From Batrachochytrium dendrobatidis JAM81 (taxonomy: Eukaryota; Chytridiomycota; Chytridiomycetes; Rhizophydiales): a DNA stretch of 64,000 bases. Shown here one piece after another: positions 23,436 through 34,158 of the stretch. The notes beneath the pieces are model-generated. The model did not search any database. It saw only the letters and a program-made list of their open reading frames with translations, and was not told the DNA's origin. The position numbers and the translations under genes are program-made. Each line of letters begins with the position of its first letter. Positions within the stretch are counted from its first letter, which is position 1. The DNA lies in NCBI RefSeq assembly GCF_000203795.2, contig NW_006281101.1:1265279-1329278 (forward strand), in the 5' to 3' direction.

Positions 23436-25138
23436 ATGGAACCAACAACTGCAACAACGAATGAAAAGCCAGTTCCTGTCCAACTGCCAGTGACTGATAA
23501 AGAATTGGTTTCTGTTAAGCCATCAGCAATCGACATTCTTACCTCGGAGCAACTGCAGGTAAGAGCACCTGTATTAATATCTTTTCCTCAATGGCAAGTA
23601 GTTCAAGTGTGACATTCGTTTGAATACACAACTGGCAAGTTTTCGGTTTAATCCAAATACAAGACAGCCCAAGCCGTTTGGTTTATAAAAGTGTATTTTC
23701 AAAATATCCACCAACATTTGGTATGTTTAGTTGCTACAACAAACATGGACTTTATTTATAGATGCCATTATAGAAGCCGACAAAGAGGTTGCAAAACCCT
23801 CGACTCCAGCTTCATCCATACCAGCTAAAGCTAGTAGTTGGAGTATTTTTGGTCGATCCAAAACAAATTCCATTGAATCTACTCCCAGCCCTACTTTGCA
23901 GCCATCAGCTGCAAATCTAGATTCGCCAGCAGTCTCAAACGACCAGGACAGTTCCAAGACACTATCTATGCTATATGAACTAGGACTGGCTATGCATGGC
24001 GAAGATCCAGACGTATATGTAATGCGGTTTCTCCGCGCTAGAAAGTGGGTGCCCGAAGATGCAGTCAATATGCTGGTCAATATGTTGCGATGGAGGGCTT
24101 CTTTTGGAGTTCGTCAGATTTTGCTAGAGGCAGAAGGTCCTTTGCACAAGTCTGAGATGAAACGCTGCCAGAGTTACTTTTGTGGTACTGATAAAGAAGG
24201 TCGCATTTGCTGGTAGGATTGAAATTGCTGATTTGATTTTGCTTCAAGTCGTCACTCCATATAGTCCAGCAGGCTACTTTATTTCTCATTTAAAATTGTT
24301 GCATATGTTACATATTTAGCTTTGTTCATGCCAACCGACACAATACATCAGATCTTGTACGTAACTTGTCAGAAAAACTAATAGTCTTGACCATGGAGTC
24401 GGCGTGCATGATACTTCAGCAACCTGAATTTAAAAGTACCACTGCAACCATGCTAGTTGATTTGAGAGATGCTGGAATTCAGCACCAAGATTCAATTGCA
24501 ACCCGTTTTATGCTAAATGTCATGCAAAACTATTATCCAGAACGTTTAGGCCGAGCCTTGATTATTTCTGCCCCTTGGATTTTTTCAGGTATACTGCACT
24601 GTTGAATCCAGTTTTAATTGAATATGATGCTGGTGATGATCAAGGTCTACAACTTTGCTTTAATCTGAATTGACAATGACACATTTAAACGAAAATAGGG
24701 TTTTGGCAACTCATTAAACCATGGTTAGATCCAGTCGTGCAAGCCAAAGTTGTTTTTGTTTCCAGAGAAGAGGTATCCCAGTATGTGGATATATCACAGA
24801 CGGTTAAGCATCTAGGTGGAGAGATGCGTGATTTTGTATACACTGATGCTCCTGAATCCGAACTAAACGGCATCACAAAGCTTCGTTCAGAAATGAGTCA
24901 GACAGAACGGGATGATATTTGGGCAAGTTTCAAGCAGGGACTAGATGAATATGTTGCTACTACTTTAGCATGGTGTAAAGGAACAGACGGCGTGGATAAT
25001 GGTGCTCGTTTAATTGCAGCTAAAAGGATTCAAAGCGATTATGTACGCTTGACTCCAATTGTACGTGCACCCACCAACTATCACCGAATGGGAATCCATA
25101 GAGATGAAGCATTTAAAAGTATTGTTACCCTTGTGTAG
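23436..25138 (+). CDS. Sec14-like CRAL-TRIO lipid-transfer protein
   Basis: Starts MEPTTATTNEKPVPVQLPV. The first exon ends after EQLQ (GTAAGA) and exon 2 resumes LLQQTWTLFIDAII at about 23731. A Ser-rich insert precedes the CRAL-TRIO N-domain: YVMRFLRARKWVPEDAVNML, WRASFGV. The lipid-binding domain follows: RICWCFVHANRHNTSD, ATMLVDLRDAG, NYYPERLGRALIISAPWIF, FWQLIKPWLDPVVQAKVVF, TVKHLGGEMRDF. The order and spacing match Sec14-superfamily proteins; the C-terminal helix-rich extension (YVRLTPIVRAPTNYHR) recalls the Csr1/Pdr16 group of phosphatidylinositol-transfer proteins. Predicted cytosolic. The substrate cannot be read from sequence. Confidence 0.88.
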
Positions 25139-25338
25139 TGTATCGATAACTGGGTAAAACCATTGCTATACAATCTATTTTAAATCTATTCCAACTTGTT
25201 TGGAATAGATACCAGTCAATAAATACGCTGTTTTTTTGAGTACACTATTTTATACTTTACCAGACTTTATTGTAAAAAATCCATTCGAGTCATTTAAACT
25301 GCAAAACCCTGACAATAATGAACGCTTTATTCTATGAC

Positions 25339-27296
25339 CTAAACAACTTCGGCATGCAGCAGAGTCATCACGCTACCAACAAGATGCAAGCTGCCAGTAA
25401 CCAACACCTGCTTTTTGCCAGTTCTATCAGTAGAAATAAACTTGGCAGCAGATTCAACCGAGTCCATGACAGTAATCGGAACTTCTGGCAAGGAGGATTC
25501 CTTTGCGAGTGCAGCCCATGCTCTAGCCAAATCCTGCTGTACTTTGTGTTCTGGATCAGCATGGACCATGTTATTGGTCAGATCTGACGATCCTGCACCA
25601 GCAGCAACACTCGATGGAGAAAAGGGGTCGTTGGTACAAAATACCACGCCTTTCAAAGTGCTGGATGTTTGAAATACCTTGACTAAAGGAAGAAGAAGGA
25701 GAGAAGGATCACGTCCGTGCGTACAATTAAATACAAGGTACGTAGGAAGATGAGCGTCGGTACTTTCCAAAACGATAGTTTTAAACCAGTCAGCGCACAC
25801 CTGTAGCGACTCGGGTGTGTGTGCACCATCAACAAACCATTCAATATCTTTGAACTCGGCAGACTGGATGCGCTGACAGCGACCAGGCCATGAGGCAGAC
25901 TCGAGACCATGTGTAATATAGTCTGGATCGTTTTTGAAAACAAGTCCTGAAGCCTCACGAGATGAGATCCATTGCTTGCAGATTTCACGGGCAAGAGCAC
26001 CATTGGTGCGCTGGTGTGATCCATGAAGTCCCAGTTTGATGTTCTCGAGTTCATTGATGGACTCTTCGGATATTTCAATGACTTTGGAAGCCTAACAAAA
26101 CTGACTGTCATTAGTTCAAAAGTAGATGATATTCATCAGAATGAAATACTTGTGGTGCATCTAAACCATTACCTTGAGTTCCTCGGCGCGCTTCTTGATA
26201 GTAGTCATTGCATCTGGCAACTGAGGAGAAGTAACAACAGGAGATCCCGGCTTGATTATACCAGCTTTATGCCAAGCGATTTTTTCAATTGTATTTCCAA
26301 GAATGGCAACATGATCATAACCCAGCGAGGAAATACCACACACTACAGGTTTTTCAATTACGTTGGTGGAGTCAAACTCGCCACCAACACCAACTTCGAG
26401 AATAACAACATCCACGTTTTCTTCTAAAAATAGTTCAAACGACATGAGTGTGAGGTAGCGGAAGTAAAATGGCTTATCAGAATGTTTCTGATCAATAACT
26501 GCTGGCTGTATAAAATTGAAACAAAGTTAATAGCAGTCGAATGTCTACATTGGTAATTCTCGATCGAGTGATATGCCAAGATACCTTTGTCTGCTCCAAT
26601 TTATCCCACACACTAAAAAAGTGTTTGGCAAACTGTTCCTTTGTTACTGGTGCACCATTAATGCGGATACGCTCGCGAACTTCCTGTAAGTGGGGCGAGG
26701 TATACATGCCTAGTCATGGAAAGGTATTTGTAAGCCAACATCAAAATTCCAAGGCCTATCAAGAAAAAATAAACCATCGAGAATTAATCTGGATAGACTG
26801 GTCAAGCAGCAAGCAATACCAGTTTTAAGTGGCCGAATGGTTCCATCGCTATTAGCAATTCGAGTTTGGCGAAGAATAGAATCGCAAAAAGCGGAAGTAG
26901 ATCCTTTGCCTTTGGTGCCAGCAATATGGATGATGGCCAGTTTATCAAAATCCTTGGCCTAAAATACCCAATAGTTGAACGCACTCACAGTGAGCTACAC
27001 CCAACGATCTGATTGAGATACGCACAACCAATCTATGGAGTGGATATAGAAGCAATTACATACAGTGTATCCTATACGCATCACATAGTTGCGGAACTCG
27101 GGCAGTGACTGGGTGTTGATCAGATTGCCAGACTTGCGAATTGCGTCCAGTACATTGGCATTACTCTGAAGCGAGTTGAGCAGTTGAATTGCAGTCTAGT
27201 GAAATAAAATAGCAAAAATCATGTTCAAGTATTTTAAGATATCAAACTGCAGATATATGGATAAATCAAGCATCTTACAGCATAGTCTCGAGTCAT
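25339..27296 (-). CDS. MET7: Folylpolyglutamate synthase
   Basis: Starts MTRDYA at 27296, then TAIQLLNSLQSNANVLDAI in the next exon. Key motifs: the P-loop IHIAGTKGKGSTSAFC (about 26940-26890), TGMYTSPHLQEVRERIRING, FRYLTLMSFELFL, VVILEVGVGGEFDSTN, CGISSLGYDHVAILG, EKIAWHKAGIIK, and later WPGRCQRI, WFVDGAHTPESL and YLVFNCTHGRD. These span the complete FPGS/MurC-type ATP-grasp-like ligase family. The enzyme adds glutamates to folates, retaining them in cytosol and mitochondria. There is no obvious mitochondrial presequence from this start. At least five exons. Divergent from the next gene. Confidence 0.95.
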
Positions 27297-27728
27297 TCTT
27301 TAGATGTTCAGCAGATTGTAAAAGTTTTCAGTTGCAGAATGGCCTAAAACCAAGAATTTGGCCAATTTCAATGTGAATAAAATATGGGCAATTTTAGAAC
27401 CATTTTGTTTGGATTGATATGAAGCTTGACAGATTTATTCTTGGTTTGAATCCCAAAACTCGTGATGGTAAGTATTCAAGGCACTTGCTTAAATGGATCG
27501 AGCATTGACTGATCGATAAATACATTTTAAATCAAAGTCCAACACCGATCCAATACAAAAGTCGTCCCAGTCTATAGAGCAGTGTATGTAGTCAATCCAA
27601 TTTTGTTAAAATCCAGTTATCAGCAAGTGTCTCACAGATCATGTTTGAGTAAAAATGAATTATTTTGTATTACTAATTTAGACATGACACTTATATCGTA
27701 GTGAGGGACATGTTTTATAAGCGCAATA
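27297..27728. promoter_or_regulatory. Divergent spacer between FPGS and an orphan gene
   Basis: 432 bp with start codons on both flanks pointing outward. It is AT-rich, with no element ends and no gene. It presumably holds both promoters. Confidence 0.4.
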
Positions 27729-29055
27729 ATGAGATTATACGGTAAAACTACGAGTCTTGATGATAGCTAATGTCATGTACACAATAATCCAATCTTTTAT
27801 TTTAATGGCAGAGTCAATGCAAAGTATGCCACTATCATACGAAGACTGGAAAGAGAAAGAGCCGATTTGCAAGTGAGTGCATGCATGAATGTCATGTCTC
27901 CACAAGCATTCAGTTTGTGGAGACAATGGCGTGATTAGGCATTTGATTTACTTTCATGTGAAACTGATCACTCAATCAGCTTTAACACATCAACATATTG
28001 CTTTCAGAATGAGTTGTTTGCTATAAAAATGTCAGCCTCTGATCTACAGTTTAAATTGGATGCTGCATTGAACAGAATTACTGAGCTGGAATGTGAGTCT
28101 GTTCCAATGGAAAGCTTACGAGTATGTATTACATCACGCGTTTAATTGCCATTAATCATAGCCCATCTCAATATATTCTGAATACTAGTACATCAACACA
28201 TAACACTTGTTTCTATTGACATAGAATGCGTCACAGGCTGCCATACTTGCATATAGAGGGATTCAACGTGCATTCCATAAAGCATGCGAGATCTTTGATC
28301 ACCATGCGCTGCCTGGTCTTGAAGTTATGACTCATTTGGGAATGCACTCCAAAAAAACTGAAACGTACCCAAGTCTTGGTAAATCCAACAAGTACTCGCA
28401 GGAAAAAATCTCGACACCAGCATTGGTTGCCAGTCGAATGTACAAAAAAGCAAAGTCTGTATCAAGTGAATTTACTATCAAATTGCAAACTAGCTACCCA
28501 CCCAAGCCAGTTCGTAGCAAAAAAATACAGGAAATCTTATCTACCGAATTGCAGCTTTTTCCTCAAAGCACACAATCGTCAGTTGATGATGTGTTGCGTC
28601 CTATCCCTGAGGTGGTGCATGATACTGACTTGGAGTGTCTGACCCAATTATCACCACAAGATTCAACTGTCAGCTGTCTCAATGAAACAGGTACAAATGT
28701 GCATATCAAACAAATCGAGTCTCCCAGAGTTACCAGAATAGCACAACTCTGCAGCAAGTTTGAAACCTCAGATTTTATAACAGATTCTAACGAGGTGTTT
28801 AGCTCTTTTGATAACAATCCAACCAATCGACAAGCTACCCCAATATTTGACAATCAGAACGTAAATTCAAACGAGCAATCTTATTCTTTTGCTGAAAGCA
28901 CAGTGCCAATCGGTGAGTCAAGATCTTTGCGACGTCGAGCATTTCTGCCAATCAATTACAAGCTACCATCGCTAAAAGTAAAAATGCGCAAGGATGAACC
29001 CACTTTTCCTCAATCCGAGTCTGCATTCGATTTTGAAACATCGTCACCAAAGTAG
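27729..29055 (+). CDS. Orphan coiled-coil protein, 13-nt first exon proposed
   Basis: I do not recognise a family. Proposed exons: 27729-27741 (ATG AGA TTA TAC G), 27814-27872, 28008-28121 and 28225-29055. Joined in frame they read MRLYVNAKYATIIRRLERER then ADLQNELFAIK, a continuous heptad-bearing helix, then LKFKLDAALNRITELE-like sequence. The third exon length (114 nt) and the conserved frame across four junctions support the model. The last exon, 277 codons with stop, is Ser/Thr-rich and low complexity, with a basic patch (ESRSLRRRAFLPINYKLPS). No membrane segment or signal. The first two exons are less certain than the last two; the ATG at 27805 gives a frame that stops after the next junction. 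Confidence 0.55.
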
Positions 29056-29176
29056 TACATCACATCACAATCAGACTGCTTGTTTTCAGATCACAAAGTG
29101 GAAAACAGTATGCTAGTATTATTTACTTGTTCCAGTTGCTATTGAATATACATTTGTCAAGCTGGGTTATAAAGCA

Positions 29177-32100
29177 TTATTCATTGCTGTTACTTTGATT
29201 TTTGCAATTAAAATGCACAAGCTGTCCATTTGGTAGTTGAACAAACAAAGTTGGATCTCGTAACGGTTTAGTACAAACCAGGCAATTTTGAAGCGGTTCA
29301 AGTGGTAGATACACCGGAGCAAGAGATTTATATGCATCATACAGCATCCTTTGAGTCTTTAATACAGAGTTTAAATCATCAAGAGTTTCAACAGTGTATG
29401 ATAGTAATGAATGAGATTAGCTTATTACACCAAGTTAAAGTATTTATAGCCATGAACTATCCACTCATAAATGAGTGTGGAAACACCAAATCTAACACTA
29501 AATTTTGATGATTTACCTGAACGTTTTCTCCACAAGAAAGCGCTTTACAAATCAAACTGATACGCTGTTCACGTAGGTTTCGTGAGCTCGCAGCTTGGAT
29601 AAAGGGTGACAACATTGCAATCCCCCAGCTATCAGGCATCTCTGTAAGTAGTTGCACTGCATCCAAATATTCATAGTACATAGCAAGCAGTCTCACGACC
29701 TCCTCAGTACAAGCAATGCGTTGATCATGCTGCCTAGTCATCACCAAATCCAATTTTAAATCAAACATAGTCTTTAGTGATCACTCAACATAGTTTCAAA
29801 ACAGAAGCGTACCCGTTTACTCACCTATTGGTCGAAGTTTTGATATATATTGAAATAAGTTGGCTTATCATAGAAATTGCTTTGGGTTGCAATACCGAGT
29901 CCGTTGGTCTTGATATACTCATAGTATCAACTCTAGATTGTCCAGATTGTAAACAGTATCGCTCGGCTGCTACGTAGTCGTGCATTTTTAGCACAAGCAG
30001 ATCCAAAACACGAAATGTGTCGCCAGACTGATGGTATAGCCAATTAAAACAATGATAAATTAATGCAACTAAAACAGCTAACCACATTATCCAATACAGT
30101 ACTGTGGATCGTGACAACTTGAACACCTACCTTGATTAGCAGCGATACGTGTTCAAAAAACATGTTAGGAAGTCGGCTGTCTAAATGATTTTTCAAAACA
30201 GCCATATCTGCAAATTCTGACTGCTGAACAAAGTCTACAAATGTGAGTCGTGCAGCTGCAAACGGATCGGACAGGCAGCGCATAAACTCCATATATGTTT
30301 GCAATTTGTTTTTTCTTTTTAAAAACTCTGTTTCTGTAATTTGGATTCCAAATGACAATATTGTGCCAGCAGCACCAAGGTATTGCAAAACAATTAGTGC
30401 TATGAATGGTTATATTCAGCTCAAAAATAGTGTTACCTTGCGACAAAACAAGCGTATCTGTGGCAATATGGGCGATTTCATCGATATACAGTATTCCAAG
30501 TCGGGTATGCAGCGCTGGATCCTAAAAACCAATACAAACAACATATTAAGATTCAACCGCAAGTGTGCAATGTAGCAACAAACCGTACCTTATTGTATTG
30601 ACTCATGACTAAATCTTCAATGTATAGCTTCAGTGCACGAGTCGCGTGCGACTCCAAAAACTCCAACACTGTCTCGACTTTAAACAATTCGTCTTTGCGA
30701 TCAATAAAAATCTATTTGGATGCATTCAAATAAAACAATGGTGTCAGCGCATCCTCAATTTTTGATTAAATGAAACAAGTACAATCAATGAGTTATTTGA
30801 AAGTAGAATATACCTTTACACCACGAACAGGGTCTCGTCGAAGAACCCATTCTGCATACCGCCATATCAAATTTGTGTCATTCAATTCAACAAGTAGCTC
30901 TACAATTAGTGGTATGCCAATAAAATCTGGATCCATCACCTCGCCAGAAGAAATTCTATTATTCCCAATGTAGAGATTAGCATTCCAAATACCAACTGTT
31001 GATACAACATGCTAAAATACAGGTACAAACTATGTCTATGCAGTGTGTTGACTTGCCTGATCCACAAATCAAGGCATTGTGTATATTGTTCCTGTGCTTT
31101 AAACATCAAACTTTGTGCAAAGTATCGATTTTTGGATGCAAGATACGCTTCGCATTGAGCAATATCACAGTAGTTTGGGCCAGCAAGGAGATCATACATG
31201 GCAGACGTATTATGCTCAGCATATAGCTTCAATAATGTTGAATCAATATCCTACAAAACAATTGGTTTGACATTTATAAACAACACTGAAAAAACACATT
31301 TTTGTAAAAAATCAACTGACAACATACAGTTTTGATTTCAGTTTTGGATAGTTTTGATGTGCGAATATTTGACAAGTACGACATAAGCATATCCTAAAAC
31401 AACACATTGTCAACAACTGTTGAATAAATAGTGCAGAAAATACCATTAGTCTATTATAGGATAAATATACCTGAGCCTCCAAAGTGAGTGCAGTTTTCAA
31501 AGATGATGCGCCTGGTTCATCGATATTGGAATATTGTTTGGATACAGCTCTATCAACTGAATTATCAAATCAAAATTAGAAATATTGATACGATTGGAAA
31601 GGTAGTGGACGATATAGCAAGCTAAAAGGTATAAGCACGCGAATACACCATTACAAACATTTCAACAAACCTATTTGATCTATTGTTTCATTTTCTACCA
31701 TCCATTTCCGAGCGTAGCCTTCAGGGATTATTGTATAGGTCGATGGCCGAATATCAGGGTAAAGATAAATTAGCGCGCGCGGATTAATTCGACCTCGATT
31801 AAAACAGTCCAGAGCAGATGAAAAATTAGCATCCCGAACAAACATGATTCCTGCTCGTATGTAAATGCGTGACAACTTGGTCCTCTAATTTCCATTAGCA
31901 ATCAGTCAACAAGCAGAATTATAATAAATCGTGATATCTCGTTGGATCAAGTTTCAATAAATATTATACATCACAAGCTTACTTTGGCAGGAGTATCTTG
32001 GTCCTGTCCTAGTATTTGATCCGCTAGTATAACAGCCTGGTGAATACTCCCAGCATCAAAATGCTGTTCTACTTGAATTTCCCAAGGAATCATTAGCAAT

Positions 32101-33824
32101 CCAAGGATCTCGTTACAAAAACTAATGATGACTTGAACTGTTCCAGCGGATGTTGTGGGTAAACTGTCAGATGTTTCTGCTGTAGATACAGCATTATTTT
32201 CAAAAAACCCAGCCACTTTAACTTCAAGCGGATATTGTGCAGCAGATATAGATTTCGCTGGTGTATCACTGGGAAAAGTAATGGATTGTACTAGATCCTG
32301 TGTGGTAAAATTATGAATTTGAAGCATATTATTTCGAAGAAGCGTAAATACGTGTGGATATAAAAACACTAGATATTAAGATACGGGTTAAAATTAAAAT
32401 TCCAGGCTAGACAATTAATTGAACATGGCTTATCAAAAAGTAAATGGCACGAAACACTTGCCCATGGATATTGGTACAGATGGCCATTGCAAGGTTCCTA
32501 ATTTAAAAACAATTGGTGTAAATGATGCATCACAAAATCTAATCAAACAAAAGCAACATTACCTCGAATGGGTTCACCAGTTGAAGATATAAAGACTCCC
32601 AGACCAACACCTTGTGCAGATGCAGTAACAAGCAAGAATTCACCGTCTCCAATCATTACAGCAACTGGTGACATTTGCAACTTTTCATATGGAAACAATG
32701 GAATGCAGCCTCCAGTATCCAAATTAATAAGCTTATACGTGAGTGCATCAGCAGCACAAATCACTTGACCGTTTTGAGTTAGAAATTGAGCTCCGTTCAA
32801 TACGGGAACATCCTATTGTATTGCCATTAAGCGATGTTGAGTAAGTTATGCAGATGTACTCGTAAAAGTAAACCATACCTTTTGAAAAGTCAGTCGATCA
32901 TCTAACAAATAGCTGCAGATAGACCGTTTTTTAGCAACTATGAGTGAAAGTGGGCTTTGAGCAATCCTATCGATGCAAAATGCTAATACACCTCTAAGTG
33001 TAGGAATGTTTGCATGGGAAGTAGGGAAAAGCGTATCCAACTGATAAAATTCTAGATTGCCATCTGCAGTTTGAGTGATCCAACAATCAAATTGTTAGAG
33101 CGACAAAGTCTATAGCATTGATTGATTGTAGTATGTATATACTAAAAGAATGGGTTGGCGATCATATTTAACTGACCAACATGAGCAGCAATCACAGATT
33201 CAGTAGGAATTACAAGTAATGACTTGATTGGACACTTTGAATTAGAAATTGCCACTTGTGTTTTCAACTCGACTTTTAACTAGATTGATTAGTAAAGACG
33301 TTAGTGGATTGAGCACAAATAAAATAGTTGATGCGAATTAACATACTGGAGAATCAAATGAATTCTTGATTGGGTCTATAATGTAATGCTGTAAAATTCC
33401 GTCGAATGATCCAATATAAAGATCGTTGCCTAACATTTCAATAGATCGAAAATCAATACAATTCAAGCTAGCCAATCCAATGATGCGTTTTTGGCAGGAA
33501 TAGCAAGCTGAGCCAAAGATACAGAAATAGCCTACCACACAGTTCAGCAACATTGAAAATAAGATGCTTTCCAGACGGTTCCAACTCTTGAGGTTTTGAA
33601 TGGGAAGTGTCCGGTCCACTCATACTAGCAGGAGGATTAGTAGTTGAACCAGATTTACTAGTAAGAGTGCCAAACATGGCAGATGCCGAGCCTAAAGTGC
33701 GAACCAAGGAGTTATCTAGATGGGGTTGCAATGGCTTAAGAGCAGATGGTCGTAGCGGAGGTTCAACAGGATGATCCGATGCAACCACGAGGGAAACCAA
33801 TTCAAACGGATCCTGTCTTGACAT
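29177..33824 (-). CDS. Vps3/TGFBRAP1-like CORVET tethering subunit
   Basis: Starts MSRQDPFELVSLVVASDHPV at 33824. A low-complexity insert precedes the CNH (citron homology) domain: GNDLYIGSFDGILQHYII, ILAFCIDRI-type strands, VPVLNGAQFLTQNG, LLVTASAQGVGLGVFISSTG. The Vps39/TRAP1 region then follows: FLYPHVFTLLRNNMLQIHNF, FVRDANFSSALDCF, INPRALIYLYPDIRPS, MLMSYLSNIRTSK, DIDSTLLKLYAEHN, LIWRYAEWVLRRDP. The C-terminal cysteine pair lies in NCLVCTKPLRDPTLFVQLPN, then GQLVHFNC. The order matches human TGFBRAP1 throughout, including 'RYPNGGLVHTHC' at the end. In fungi the equivalent is Vps3, which binds Rab5-GTP in the CORVET complex on early endosomes. About 15 exons. Vps39/Vps6 is the alternative, but the 'DIDTALLKLYAE' and 'ADWVL' matches favour TGFBRAP1. 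Confidence 0.88.
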
Positions 33825-34015
33825 TGAATGTAGATATCAAGACTTTATAGTAATAGTTCGAGTGTTGAAGATTCTGACAAGCGATGAAATGATTAGTAAA
33901 AGTAAATCCAAGTTGAATTGATAATGCAATGACTATTTATTATGGAATTTCAAGATTATATTTCAATGCAAAAGACTTGAAGAATGAGAATCGAGTATAG
34001 ATTAACAATTGACAT

Positions 34016-34063
34016 AATAGGAATCCTAATAGGAATCTTAATAGAAATCCTAATAGGAATCCT
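34016..34063. repeat. Four tandem copies of a 12-bp unit
   Basis: The unit is AATAGGAATCCT, with variants AATAGGAATCTT and AATAGAAATCCT. Each holds the near-palindrome AGGAATCCT. It lies in the 334-bp divergent spacer between the Vps3-like gene (start 33824) and GlnRS (start 34159), about 96 bp before the GlnRS ATG. A related CGAGATTCTCGG palindrome follows. Confidence 0.9.
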
Positions 34064-34158
34064 ATCGAGATTCTCGGTAGAAACTGAATCGTAAAGACGA
34101 CAGTCATCCACGTGTTGAACTACAGTCAATTCAACCGACTTTGGCAGTTATAAAGTGC

